From: Spirosoma fluviale
Lineage (GTDB): Bacteria > Bacteroidota > Bacteroidia > Cytophagales > Flexibacteraceae
Length of the DNA: 36,666 nucleotides
Reading direction: 5' to 3'
NCBI GenBank assembly: GCA_945883425.1
Contig: CAMCXM010000018.1
Coordinates: 1 to 36,666, forward strand
The notes below the pieces were generated by a model. The model saw nothing but the letters and a program-made list of their open reading frames with translations, was not told where the DNA came from and did no database searches. Every line of letters begins with the position of its first letter. The stretch's first letter is position 1. Shown here piece after piece: positions 1 through 8,501 of this stretch. The position numbers were made by a program, and so were the translations under genes.

Positions 1-1
1 A

Positions 2-1024
2 TTTGTTGATAAAGGACTTCAATCCATGGGCCACACGCCCGGGCCGTTTCTGGTGCCCACCAACTGGACTGATTTTACGGAAGGAGTCATAGAATTTCCG
101 GCGGGTCCCAACTTTTCCAATGTGTATGCGGATCTCCGTCATTTACCAGGATTGCTGGTGGAAACGCATTCACTCAAGCCTTATAAGCAGCGGGTTTTGG
201 GAACCTATGTGTTGCTCGAAGAAACGATGAAAATTCTGGGTCGGGAATCGCAGGCTTTGCAGGATGCCATCCGGAGGGACGAAGCCCGGAGACCAGCCAA
301 CGTTGTCCTCACGATGAAATCACCCGATTCGAAAAAGCCGACGTCCGATTCCATTCTGCTTCCAGGTATACGCAGCAAAAAAGAATACTCGGAGATTCTG
401 GGATCGGAAGTGGTGCGTTGGACAGGGGAGAAGGAGACCAAAATGGTTCCGTCCTATATTTTGAAAGCGCCCGGACTAACCGTTCAAACGCCGAAAGGAT
501 ATTGGGTTCCGGCATCCTGTCCTGAAGTGCTGGAAAGGTTGAAGTTGCATGGCATTCAAATGACCATTTCGAAAGAGGCCCAGTCGATGCCATTGGATAT
601 GTACCGGATCCGGGAGCCAAAGTTTGGGACTGCACCATTTGAAGGACGGATTCAGGTAAAAGGAAAAGCGGTGATGGAAAACAAAGAAATCCTGATGCCA
701 TCAGGTTCTGCCTGGATTCCGTCAGATCAGCCGTTGGGTGAACTGGCGGTGCTGTTACTGGAACCGGAATGCCCCGAATCGTTTCTTCAGTGGGGATTCT
801 TCCATTCCATTTTCCAGAAAACCGAATACGCAGAAGCCTATTTTATGGAACCATTGGCAGCCAAAATGCTCGCCGATTCCCAGGCTCTCCGTGGACAATT
901 TTACCAAAAGAAAAAGGACGATCCAGCCTTTGGCAAGAATCCGGACGCCATCCTGGAGTGGTTTTACGAACGCAGTCCTTACTACGACAAAACCTACCTT
1001 CTGTATCCGGTTGGGAAAGAGTAA
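2..1024 (+). CDS. M14-family zinc carboxypeptidase-like protein, C-terminal part (5' truncated by window)
   Basis: The reading frame is open from the first complete codon of the window, so the gene starts upstream and the ATG at 26 is internal. About 340 residues are visible. The stretch GLLVETHSLKPYKQR (about residues 49-63 of the visible part) matches what I recall of the conserved C-terminal segment of bacterial M14-type metallocarboxypeptidases, where the Glu would be the general base. The zinc-binding HxxE part must lie upstream and is not seen. The rest of the chain, with the YWVPA and EPECPESFLQWGFF segments, looks like the accessory beta-domain found after the catalytic domain in large secreted members of this family. 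The likely role is hydrolysis of peptides in the periplasm or outside the cell. Family assignment is moderately sure; substrate is unknown. Confidence 0.65.
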   Translation, partial: FVDKGLQSMGHTPGPFLVPTNWTDFTEGVIEFPAGPNFSNVYADLRHLPGLLVETHSLKPYKQRVLGTYVLLEETMKILGRESQALQDAIRRDEARRPANVVLTMKSPDSKKPTSDSILLPGIRSKKEYSEILGSEVVRWTGEKETKMVPSYILKAPGLTVQTPKGYWVPASCPEVLERLKLHGIQMTISKEAQSMPLDMYRIREPKFGTAPFEGRIQVKGKAVMENKEILMPSGSAWIPSDQPLGELAVLLLEPECPESFLQWGFFHSIFQKTEYAEAYFMEPLAAKMLADSQALRGQFYQKKKDDPAFGKNPDAILEWFYERSPYYDKTYLLYPVGKE

Positions 1025-1096
1025 GGAGAGTTAAAACGTGCCTGAGATCTCGATGCGAATTGGAAAAACCATCGTGCCGCCCATCCCAGAATAGTT

Positions 1097-1164
1097 CGTG
1101 CCTAAAGGCACTTGGGATATCGTTTACCGATTATTGCTACCAATAGCAGGCACCCAAGGGCGCC
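1097..1164 (+). repeat. Copy of interspersed repeat (CGTxCCTA...GGCAC / CTACCAATAGC module)
   Basis: This about 68-bp segment begins CGTGCCTAAAGGCAC and ends with CTACCAATAGCAGGCACCC and AAGGGCGCC. The same arrangement of a short hairpin, a variable middle and CTACCAATAGC recurs at 12497-12564, 12924-12991 and 13088-13154. It lies between the convergent carboxypeptidase-like and amylase genes. No coding potential is apparent. Confidence 0.7.
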
Positions 1165-1291
1165 CATGTTTGTATTGTATTTATCACCTGACGGTTTCGG
1201 CGTCACAGTTAGTATTATTCATCATTTGATGCCTTAGGCGAGACTGTAAGCATCATTCATCATTTGGCGCTTTATGTTCCTCTGTATGCAT

Positions 1292-1462
1292 CATTCTGTA
1301 CTCCTCATTCATAATTCCTCATTCATAACTTATCATTCATAACTCATCATTTAGCGCCAATGATGCAGCTGAAAGCACCACTAAAAACCAATAACTTATA
1401 ATCCATCACTCATCATTCATCACTCATCATTCATAACTTATCATTCATAACTCATCATTTAG
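1292..1462 (+). repeat. Degenerate heptamer tandem arrays inside a duplicated 108-bp-period unit
   Basis: From 1292 to 1354 the sequence parses without slippage into nine 7-nt words such as CATTCAT, AACTTAT and AACTCAT. From 1393 to 1462 it parses into ten more. The two arrays belong to a direct duplication: a near-identical stretch at 1353-1390 (AGCGCCAATGATGC...) recurs at 1461-1498, offset by 108 bp. A further heptamer-like stretch follows at about 1499-1541, and two last units at 1575-1588 contain the amylase stop codon. The remainder of 1025-1586 holds the interspersed repeat copy at 1097 and a hairpin at 1543-1558, and no gene. Confidence 0.85.
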
Positions 1463-1542
1463 CGTCAATGATGCGGCTGAAAGCACCACTAAAAACCAAA
1501 AACTAAAAACCAATCACTCATCACTCATCACAAATCACTCAT

Positions 1543-1558
1543 TGGCGCCAAGGCGCCA
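1543..1558. repeat. Perfect 7-bp inverted repeat with AA loop
   Basis: TGGCGCC, AA, GGCGCCA. It lies about 30 bp from the 3' end of the amylase gene, between convergent genes. No T-run follows, so it is not a textbook terminator. It may be a small REP-like hairpin. Confidence 0.6.
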
Positions 1559-1586
1559 CTTCGCTTCGCTCAGCATTCATCACTCA

Positions 1587-4163
1587 TCATTCCACCACCA
1601 ACTTCTCCACTCTGAATTCTGCTCCTTTCCGGATTCTCATGAAGTAAAGCCCCGCGGGAAATTCCCGAATCGAAATGCCTTGTCCAGCATCCGGATGGCC
1701 TTGCCAGATCGTTTTGCCCTGATTGTCGCTGATCTGAACATCCAGTTCCTGCATATTCCCGAAGCCTTGCACATAGACCTGTTCGGTCGCAGGATTCGGG
1801 TAAATCGAAACCGATTCCAATCCTCGTTCCGATGGTTTTACGGAAACCGGATTCTCAACCGTCACCGAAACAATCCATGACGAACGGGACGGTATCAGAT
1901 TGGCCGAAGCAGACCAGTTCTGAAAACCACCATTGGCATCAATTACCACGGTGCCAAGACTGGTTTGGGTAAGAACATCCGTCATGTAATAGGTTCCGGG
2001 TAACAGCGTGGTGGTTTCCAGACTCATATCCAGCGATCTGGGTTGTCCGGATAAATTATGAATGACGAGAACGGCCGACTGATTGTGCACACGTGCATAG
2101 GCAAGCAGCGAAGAATTGAAATGAATCAGCGGTTTGTACACACCCCGTCGCATGGCCGGAATGTCGTTTCGCAACCGAATCAGATTTTTGTAGTGGGAGA
2201 GGAGGGATGAAGAATTGCCCGACATGGTCGCCACATTGTTGGTGGCATAATTACTGCCGGGTGCCAGCCATGGATTTCCGGTGGTAAATCCGGCTTTGGC
2301 GGCTCCAGTCCAATGCATCGGACGGCGTTTGTTTTCGTCGGCACCGGCACCCGTGAGCCCGATTTCTTCTCCGTAATAAATGAAAGGAACCCCTGGTATG
2401 GTAAGGTAAATACTGGCTGCTAGTTTCATCTGAGACACATTCTCATTGAGCTGAGTGTAGACCCGGTCTATGTCGTGGTTGGTGAGGAAGGTTCCGTATT
2501 TCTGTCCGGAATACGATGTTTTGATCAGACTAAGTTGATCTGCAATGACCTGTGAATTACCCGTTTTTACGCCATTGATGATTTTACCTGCCAGATCAAA
2601 CTCAAAACAGGCGTCCAGTTTCTGAGGCTGCACATACGGAACCACAACTGACGTCGGGTTCCAGACTTCCCCAACCGTGAAGGCCTCCGGATTGGTGGCT
2701 TTATAACTCTGGTTAAACTCGGTGAGAAAAGAAAATGTACCCGGCGCACTGGCCATTGTTTGTCCGTCTTCCACCAGATACTGAATCGCATCCAGCCGAA
2801 ATCCATCGACTCCTTTGCTCAGCCAGAAATTGGAAATATTCAGAATTTCCTGTTTCACTGGCGGATGATTGAAGTTGAGATCCGGCATTCCGCTGTAGAA
2901 AATGCCGTAGTAATATTTGCCGTTTCGCACGTGCCAGACCTGTTGTCCCCAGGGTCCGGTGAAGCCCGGATTGGTGTTTTTCCAGACATACCAATCGCGG
3001 AAACCATTGATGTTGGCAGCAGACTGAATAAACCAGGGATGCTCACTGGATGAATGATTGATCACCAGATCGAGAATCACACGGATGCCTCGTTTGTGGC
3101 AGGAGTCCAGCAATTCCTGAAAATCCGCCATCGTGCCGTAGTCAGGTTCGGTGGCATAATAGTCGGTAATGTCATATCCATGGTAACTGGGCGATTTCAT
3201 CATCGGCATCAGCCAGATTCCTTTGATGCCCAGATCGGTTGTCGTGTTGGGATTGCCGTCGTTGAGATAATCCAGTTTCTGGGTAATGCCTTTGAAATCA
3301 CCGATTCCATTGTTGTCGCTGTCGTAAAAACTGCGGACGAAAATCTCATAAAATACATCGTCGTTCCATGGACCGACATATCCGGAAGCGGTGTCCTGCG
3401 CCACACAGGTTCCACAATTGTTGTAGCAGTTCCAGATTTTAGTATCGCCACCGGCATTGATCAGGACGGACCGTTTTGGAATGCCGGTACCGTCAGACAC
3501 CGAACAGGCGGAAGGAACAACTTCGTTTCCCAAAGCCGTGGTGCCGTTTACGAACAAATAGTTGTAGTCGCCTTCGGGTACTTCGATACGGGCTTCATAA
3601 AAACCGTCGTTGTTGTTGTCCAGCATTGGAATGGTGGTGGGATCCCAGTTGTTGCCAAGGCCGGCCGCCTGCTGGAAATTTCCCATTACATGAATGCCCT
3701 GAGGCGAAATGGGCCAGCCGTTCATGTCCACCGACAATACCATGGCAGGAGGGCACTGGTTGAACCGAACCGGCGGAAGCACCAGTGTTGAATTGCCCAC
3801 CACCAGTACACGATTAAAGGTGTTGCCTTCTGTACATTCGGCCGGTGCGTTTTCTGAACCGCTCCAATCATTTCCATTGATGTATTTGTAGGCATATGTT
3901 CCGGCCGGAACCGAAAACTGGATGGTGTAGATGCCGTCACTGTTGGGATCTTCCATCTGGGTTGTTGCTGGATTCCAATCCCCACCAAAACCGGCTTCGC
4001 TTTGGAAATTGCCCGCCACATGAATACCACTGGGTGAAAGTGTGATGCCGTTCATATTCACCTGAAGTGTCACCGACATATTCTGGCTGAAAGCGGGAGA
4101 AACGGAAATAAAGAAGAGGCCGGTCAACAGAAACCGGAAGAGAGGAAATCGCATGGCTGGCAT
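1587..4163 (-). CDS. Secreted GH13 alpha-amylase with two N-terminal starch-binding-like domains and a type 9 sorting domain
   Basis: An 858-residue exported glycoside hydrolase. A signal peptide (about 1-27, ending AFSQ) is followed by two similar beta-sandwich modules (about 29-135 and 140-250), each with a GIHVxGNFQ...W(N/D)P...D.DGxY pattern typical of starch-binding/AMPK-like glycogen-binding folds. The GH13 barrel follows with its four signature regions: DLVINH (about 364), GFRLDA with nucleophile Asp (about 456), GEVW with acid/base Glu (about 496) and TNHDID (about 561). An all-beta C domain precedes a C-terminal Por/type 9 secretion domain (about 785-858; YPNPA...LYFMRI). It probably degrades extracellular or surface starch-like alpha-glucans. 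ATG at 4163 is used; the ATG three codons later is an alternative. The stop codon lies in a heptamer repeat. It is divergent from argS. Confidence 0.93.
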   Translation of the reverse strand: MPAMRFPLFRFLLTGLFFISVSPAFSQNMSVTLQVNMNGITLSPSGIHVAGNFQSEAGFGGDWNPATTQMEDPNSDGIYTIQFSVPAGTYAYKYINGNDWSGSENAPAECTEGNTFNRVLVVGNSTLVLPPVRFNQCPPAMVLSVDMNGWPISPQGIHVMGNFQQAAGLGNNWDPTTIPMLDNNNDGFYEARIEVPEGDYNYLFVNGTTALGNEVVPSACSVSDGTGIPKRSVLINAGGDTKIWNCYNNCGTCVAQDTASGYVGPWNDDVFYEIFVRSFYDSDNNGIGDFKGITQKLDYLNDGNPNTTTDLGIKGIWLMPMMKSPSYHGYDITDYYATEPDYGTMADFQELLDSCHKRGIRVILDLVINHSSSEHPWFIQSAANINGFRDWYVWKNTNPGFTGPWGQQVWHVRNGKYYYGIFYSGMPDLNFNHPPVKQEILNISNFWLSKGVDGFRLDAIQYLVEDGQTMASAPGTFSFLTEFNQSYKATNPEAFTVGEVWNPTSVVVPYVQPQKLDACFEFDLAGKIINGVKTGNSQVIADQLSLIKTSYSGQKYGTFLTNHDIDRVYTQLNENVSQMKLAASIYLTIPGVPFIYYGEEIGLTGAGADENKRRPMHWTGAAKAGFTTGNPWLAPGSNYATNNVATMSGNSSSLLSHYKNLIRLRNDIPAMRRGVYKPLIHFNSSLLAYARVHNQSAVLVIHNLSGQPRSLDMSLETTTLLPGTYYMTDVLTQTSLGTVVIDANGGFQNWSASANLIPSRSSWIVSVTVENPVSVKPSERGLESVSIYPNPATEQVYVQGFGNMQELDVQISDNQGKTIWQGHPDAGQGISIREFPAGLYFMRIRKGAEFRVEKLVVE

Positions 4164-4403
4164 TCAGGTAAGAAAGTCCGGTTATCCGGTTAAAGTATAA
4201 GAGAGCCGAAAACTAGTCAAAGAACCAGCCAACGGCAAATTTGAATCCGATTGAAATGGGAGTGATTGAAAATGCTGTTGGATCTGGAAAAGAATAACCG
4301 GGGATTTTCCTCATCGACGGTCCGGTTATCAGTTGGAACAACGGGATTCTCTTAATTGACGGCATTGAACCACTGATAGGTCTGCCCCGGCCGTTTTTCC
4401 TTC

Positions 4404-4411
4404 TATATTTG
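4404..4411 (+). promoter_or_regulatory. Putative -7 promoter element of argS
   Basis: TATATTTG matches the Bacteroidota -7 consensus TAnnTTTG exactly and lies 20 nt upstream of the argS ATG, giving an expected leader of about 14 nt. No convincing -33 TTG was found at the usual spacing. Confidence 0.55.
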
Positions 4412-4431
4412 CAGCCCTTTTATCCGACCGT

Positions 4432-6219
4432 ATGCAAAACGTTGAACAAAGTCTGCAAAAGCAGATTGTCGATGCCCTCCAAAGTCTGGGTGTCCCTTCC
4501 GATTCGATCCCTGCCATTTCACTGCAGCCAACCCGGCCGGAATTTGAAGGCGATCTCACCCTCGTTTGTTTTCCATTTACCAAACTATTGGGAAAAGGTC
4601 CGGAACAAATTGGCCAGATGATCGGGGAATACCTTTCCACTCACGGACGGGAAGTAACAGGCTTCAACGTCGTCAAGGGATTTCTGAATCTCAATATTGC
4701 CGACCGGGTATGGGTTGCTTCCCTCTGGAATTTTACCCAGAACAAATGGGTAAACGGGTTGCCAGATAAAGGACAGAAAGTGTTGGTTGAGTTTTCGTCT
4801 CCCAACACAAATAAGCCGCTTCACCTGGGTCATCTCCGGAACAATTTCCTTGGAGCCTCTCTATCTGATCTTCTGGCGTTTGCTGGTTTCAAAGTGGTAA
4901 AAGCCAACCTGGTCAACGATCGGGGTATTCACATATGCAAATCCATGGTGGCCTATCTCGAAACAGGGAACGGCGAAACACCCGCTTCTTCCGGAATGAA
5001 AGGCGATCACCTGGTGGGTAAATACTATGTAAAATACGACCAGCTTTTTAAAGGACAGGTCGCCGAACTCGTGGCAGCTGGAAAAACGGAAGACGAAGCC
5101 AAAATTCTGGCCCCTGTTTTTGTGGCGGCCAAACAAATGTTGGTGGACTGGGAAGCCGGAAAGCCAGAAATCATCGAACTCTGGAAAACCATGAACGGCT
5201 GGGTGTACGAGGGTTTTAATGCCTCCTACCAGCGGATGGGTGTGTCGTTTGATAAATACTACTACGAGTCCAATACCTATATTTTAGGGAAAGACATTGT
5301 CGATGAAGGTGTCGCCAAAGGTGTTTTTTACAGGAAAGAGGACGGTTCTGTCTGGATCGATCTCACGGAAGAAGGTCTGGATCACAAACTGGTGCTTCGT
5401 TCGGACGGAACCTCGGTGTACATCACCCAGGATATGGGAACAGCCGATCTTAAATACGATGATTTTAAAATGGACCGGTCGGTCTATGTGGTGGGCAACG
5501 AGCAGGACTATCATTTTGAAGTCTTGTTTCACATTCTAAAGCGACTCAACCGGCCTTATGCTCATGGTTTGTTTCACCTCAGTTATGGCATGGTGGATTT
5601 GCCATCCGGGAAAATGAAAAGCCGTGAGGGAACGGTGGTAGACGCCGATGAGCTGATGGAAGAAATGGTGGAAACGGCCAAAGAACGAACACAGGAACTG
5701 GGAAAAACGGTTGATTTTAATGCGGAAGAATTGTCCCGTTTGTACGAAGTGCTGGGAATTGGTGCAATCAAATACTTCCTGTTGAAAGTGGATCCGAAAA
5801 AGCGGATGCAGTTCAATCCGGCTGAATCCATTGAGTTGAATGGCAATACAGCCACCGCCATTCAGTACACACATGCCCGGATATCGGCTATTTGCCGCAA
5901 AGCTGATCAGCTCGAAATCGGACTGACCATGCACCATATGCCTCCGGATTTGCAGAAATCGGAACGGGATTTGATGAAACACATGCTGCGTTTTGTAGAG
6001 TGTGTGGAAGAAGCCGCTTCAGCGTATAGTCCTGCCGTGGTAGCAAATTACATGTACGAAACCAGTCGCCTGTACAACAGCTTTTTCGCTCACGAGACCA
6101 TCTTCCAGGCTGAAACTCCGGAACGAGTTCAGTTCCGTGTGGCCCTGTCAAATCACACCGGCGAAATTCTCCGTGCCTGCGGCAAGATCCTGGGCATCGT
6201 GATGCCGGAGAGAATGTAA
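4432..6219 (+). CDS. argS: Arginyl-tRNA synthetase
   Basis: Class I aminoacyl-tRNA synthetase that charges tRNA-Arg with arginine using ATP, in the cytoplasm. At 595 residues it has the usual family length. The N-terminal additional domain (about 1-110; EFEGDLTLV...KGFLNLNI) is followed by the catalytic Rossmann fold with the HIGH-type motif HLGH at 131-134 in the context SSPNTNKPLHLGHLRNN. The KMSKS-equivalent is KMKSREG near residue 394, where the family often deviates from consensus. The C-terminal DALR anticodon-binding domain ends ...ILGIVMPERM. The ATG at 4432 fits the expected N-terminus and the upstream -7 element. An inverted heptamer repeat array begins 5 nt after the stop. Confidence 0.97.
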   Translation: MQNVEQSLQKQIVDALQSLGVPSDSIPAISLQPTRPEFEGDLTLVCFPFTKLLGKGPEQIGQMIGEYLSTHGREVTGFNVVKGFLNLNIADRVWVASLWNFTQNKWVNGLPDKGQKVLVEFSSPNTNKPLHLGHLRNNFLGASLSDLLAFAGFKVVKANLVNDRGIHICKSMVAYLETGNGETPASSGMKGDHLVGKYYVKYDQLFKGQVAELVAAGKTEDEAKILAPVFVAAKQMLVDWEAGKPEIIELWKTMNGWVYEGFNASYQRMGVSFDKYYYESNTYILGKDIVDEGVAKGVFYRKEDGSVWIDLTEEGLDHKLVLRSDGTSVYITQDMGTADLKYDDFKMDRSVYVVGNEQDYHFEVLFHILKRLNRPYAHGLFHLSYGMVDLPSGKMKSREGTVVDADELMEEMVETAKERTQELGKTVDFNAEELSRLYEVLGIGAIKYFLLKVDPKKRMQFNPAESIELNGNTATAIQYTHARISAICRKADQLEIGLTMHHMPPDLQKSERDLMKHMLRFVECVEEAASAYSPAVVANYMYETSRLYNSFFAHETIFQAETPERVQFRVALSNHTGEILRACGKILGIVMPERM

Positions 6220-6223
6220 AGGG

Positions 6224-6279
6224 AGTTAAAAGTTAAGAGTTATGAGTTAAGGGTTATGAGTTAAAAGTTATGAGTTGGA
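6224..6279 (-). repeat. Heptamer tandem array, inverted orientation
   Basis: Eight consecutive 7-nt words (AGTTAAA, AGTTAAG, AGTTATG and similar) start 5 nt after the argS stop codon. Their complements (for example CTTAACT) belong to the same AYTCNTN family as the array at 6303-6442, but in opposite orientation, so the two arrays can pair into a long imperfect hairpin. Every unit but the last carries a TAA or a near variant, so stops occur in all three frames. Confidence 0.85.
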
Positions 6280-6302
6280 GAGGCAACATGAAACAATCCA
6301 CC

Positions 6303-6442
6303 CTTCACTCTTCACTCTTCATTCTTGATTCTTGATTCTTCACTCTTAACTCTCCATTCTTCACTCTCAATTCCTAATTCCTAATTCCTAATTCCTAATT
6401 CTCCATTCTTCACTCTCAATTCCTAATTCTCAATTCCTAATT
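6303..6442 (+). repeat. Heptamer tandem array, 20 units
   Basis: The stretch parses without slippage into twenty 7-nt words: CTTCACT, CTTCATT, CTTGATT, CCTAATT, CTCAATT and similar. In each word the A and final T are fixed while neighbouring positions vary among a few bases. The array overlaps the msrB 3' end, whose stop codon (6430-6432 on the minus strand) is made from repeat units. Confidence 0.9.
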
Positions 6443-6873
6443 CTCAGCGCTACTGCGTTCATACAATACCGTAGTCCTCCTGGTTCCGGACCGTCGGGAA
6501 ATACGTGGCCGAGGTGGGCATCACAGGTATTGCAAACCGTTTCTATCCGGACCATCCCGAATGAATAATCGGCATTGTAGGCAATGGCATTTTCTGCGAT
6601 CGGTTGGGTAAAGGACGGCCAGCCGGTGCCGCTTTCAAATTTACGGGAACCATCGAACAGAAGGGAGCCGCAACAAACGCACTCATACAGGCCGGGCTTG
6701 AACAGGCTGCACATGTCCGAAGAAAAGGCCCGCTCGGTACCATGCTGACGGGTCACCCGGAATTCTTCGGGCGACAATTGCGCCCGCCATTCCGGTTCCG
6801 TTTTCATCACACGCTTGTCGGGAATGGGGTTGCCGTTTTTACTGAAGGCGATCAGGTCTTTCCAGGTAAGCAT
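6430..6873 (-). CDS. msrB: Peptide-methionine (R)-S-oxide reductase MsrB
   Basis: Reduces methionine-R-sulfoxide in proteins, repairing oxidative damage. A 147-residue protein results if the ATG at 6873 is used. All family hallmarks are present: zinc-binding CVCC pair (C65, C68) and CNTC pair (C114, C117), GTGWPSF at 82-88, HLGHVFPDGP, and the catalytic cysteine C137 in RYCMNAVAL. The frame stays open upstream to 7038, but the extra 55 residues resemble no MsrB extension, and a -7 promoter match at 6892-6899 lies between the two candidate starts. The start at 6873 is therefore preferred. No signal peptide is seen, so it is probably cytoplasmic. The last five codons (LRIRN) and the stop are formed by heptamer repeat sequence. 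Confidence 0.95.
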   Translation of the reverse strand: MLTWKDLIAFSKNGNPIPDKRVMKTEPEWRAQLSPEEFRVTRQHGTERAFSSDMCSLFKPGLYECVCCGSLLFDGSRKFESGTGWPSFTQPIAENAIAYNADYSFGMVRIETVCNTCDAHLGHVFPDGPEPGGLRYCMNAVALRIRN

Positions 6874-6891
6874 GGTCGTATTGATTTGGTG

Positions 6892-6899
6892 CAAAAGTA
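6892..6899 (-). promoter_or_regulatory. Putative -7 promoter element of msrB
   Basis: Minus-strand TACTTTTG is an exact TAnnTTTG match, 18 nt upstream of the msrB ATG at 6873. A TTGG lies about 15-16 nt further upstream, slightly closer than the usual -33 spacing. It supports the shorter msrB reading frame. Confidence 0.55.
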
Positions 6900-7229
6900 G
6901 GGGATAAGTCCCTTCCAATCGCCTTGCCTTCCCGAAAATAAGGAAGCGATTCTGGGAGGCATTTCCAGTTTCAATCCGATCAGCCAGTTCATCGTTTTTG
7001 AAGGAAACCATCATCGGATTCTCATTTCCACTGAGCATTCTAAAGTAAGGAACGAATCCTTCCTGTAATTCTGTAAATCATTTCCGGACCTGTATAAGAC
7101 TTCCGGATTCTTCTCCTCCACCTTTGCAACCTGTTCATATGCAAAGAATTCAGCCCGGCTGAACATCCATTCTTCATTGAGAAGTTTCATTTTTTGCACA
7201 TAAGCCCATCGTACCAAAAATGAAAAATT

Positions 7230-8495
7230 ATGAAACGAATCATCCTCTCAACCCTAACCTTCTGCCTCTTTCTGACCGCCTCGTCTCAAACCGCAGAACG
7301 CAAATGGAACATCGGCATTGCCGGCGGAACCAGCGAATACAACGGCGACAAAGGCAACGGCTTTTTTGACTTCAACTCAAAAACCCTCTTTAAAAACTGG
7401 ACCGCATCTCTCACCGCAAACCGCTACCTGAATGCCTCATTCGATGTTAGCCTGCGGGGAACCTACAACGATAAATGGGGGTATTACAAATCAACTCCTG
7501 ATTTCAACGGACAGCTCACATTGATCGATCTTACCTTTCGCTACAAATTCGCCAACGGCTACATGCTTCCGAAAGAAACCCGTCTGGCTCCTTATATACT
7601 GGCCGGTGGCGGTTACATGAAAACGGACGGTAACAATATGTTTGGTGGCGAAGACTGGCCTCTGATCGTCGGTGCCGGTGTGAATTACCGCATCACCAAC
7701 GTGATCGGAATCAATTACCAGGCATCTTTGGGTTACCTGTTCAGTGATGGACGCGACTTTGAAAAAGGAGGGGACTTCAACGATGCCTTCCTGATTCATA
7801 CGCTGGGACTGAACTTCAACTTCGGTAAAATGAACGATGCCGATGGCGATGGTGTGGCCGATGCGAAAGACAAATGTCCCGAAACCCCCGGAGCAGCGAA
7901 AGTTGATAAAATGGGTTGTCCCCTTGATACAGACGGCGATGGTGTTTTCGATTATCTGGATGGTTGTCCTTCTGCAGTTGGAACCGCCGCCACCAAAGGT
8001 TGCCCCGATGCAGACAAAGATGGCGTGGCCGATGCCGATGACCAGTGTCCCGCTCTTGCAGGTCTGGTAGCGATGAACGGTTGCCCCGATACAGATGGCG
8101 ATGGAATCATCGACAGCAAAGACAAATGCCCGACCGTAAAAGGTTCGTTGGCAATGGAAGGTTGTGATGACCGTGACGGAGATAAAATCCGTGACGATGA
8201 AGACCAGTGTCCGGATGCGGCAGGAACCGTGAAATTCCGTGGTTGCCCCGATCGGGATGACGATGGCGTGGCCGACAGCGAAGATTTATGTCCGGATAAA
8301 AAAGGACCCGTCAGTACAAAAGGCTGTCCGGATACCGACAACGATGGCGTAACCGACAACATCGATAAATGCCCGACTGCGGCCGGTACTGCTGCCAACT
8401 CAGGCTGCCCGGATACGGACGGTGACGGATTGAACGATTTCGCTGATAAGTGTCCGAATGTTTCCGGACCGACATCCAACGGAGGTTGTCCCTAA
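7230..8495 (+). CDS. OmpA-family outer-membrane protein, barrel plus eight thrombospondin type 3 repeats, ended by an in-frame stop
   Basis: A 421-residue exported protein. The signal peptide (about 1-20, ending SSQ) is followed by an eight-stranded-type beta-barrel (about 25-195) with alternating aromatic strands. Eight thrombospondin type 3 repeats (about 203-421) follow, each of the form D.DGDGV.D..D.CP...G....GCP; these usually bind calcium and act as a rigid linker. In homologues the linker continues directly into a peptidoglycan-binding OmpA domain. Here a TAA at 8493-8495 ends translation, and the missing domain follows immediately in the same frame (8502-8864). The product as encoded would be an outer-membrane protein without its cell-wall anchor, unless the stop is read through or is a sequencing or assembly error. 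The 356 bp between msrB and this ATG show no convincing gene; a weak -7-like CACCTTTG lies near 7118. Confidence 0.9.
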   Translation: MKRIILSTLTFCLFLTASSQTAERKWNIGIAGGTSEYNGDKGNGFFDFNSKTLFKNWTASLTANRYLNASFDVSLRGTYNDKWGYYKSTPDFNGQLTLIDLTFRYKFANGYMLPKETRLAPYILAGGGYMKTDGNNMFGGEDWPLIVGAGVNYRITNVIGINYQASLGYLFSDGRDFEKGGDFNDAFLIHTLGLNFNFGKMNDADGDGVADAKDKCPETPGAAKVDKMGCPLDTDGDGVFDYLDGCPSAVGTAATKGCPDADKDGVADADDQCPALAGLVAMNGCPDTDGDGIIDSKDKCPTVKGSLAMEGCDDRDGDKIRDDEDQCPDAAGTVKFRGCPDRDDDGVADSEDLCPDKKGPVSTKGCPDTDNDGVTDNIDKCPTAAGTAANSGCPDTDGDGLNDFADKCPNVSGPTSNGGCP

Positions 8496-8501
8496 CTGAA
8501 A

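Noticed and set aside
1292-1590. CRISPR array
   Set aside because: The repeat unit is 7 nt, units are degenerate and contiguous, and there are no spacers or cas genes.
3054-3791. 245-residue open frame on the plus strand
   Set aside because: It lies wholly inside the amylase gene on the opposite strand and has no recognisable domain; the amylase frame has all GH13 motifs.
6874-7038. Longer N-terminus for MsrB
   Set aside because: The added residues match no MsrB extension and a -7 element lies inside the extra stretch.
7011-7217. 68-residue minus-strand frame between msrB and the OmpA gene
   Set aside because: No motif, odd composition and it would occupy the divergent promoter region.
7837-8470. 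DNA-level tandem repeat in the OmpA gene
   Set aside because: The periodicity is explained by the eight protein-level TSP3 repeats, which differ at many codon positions.
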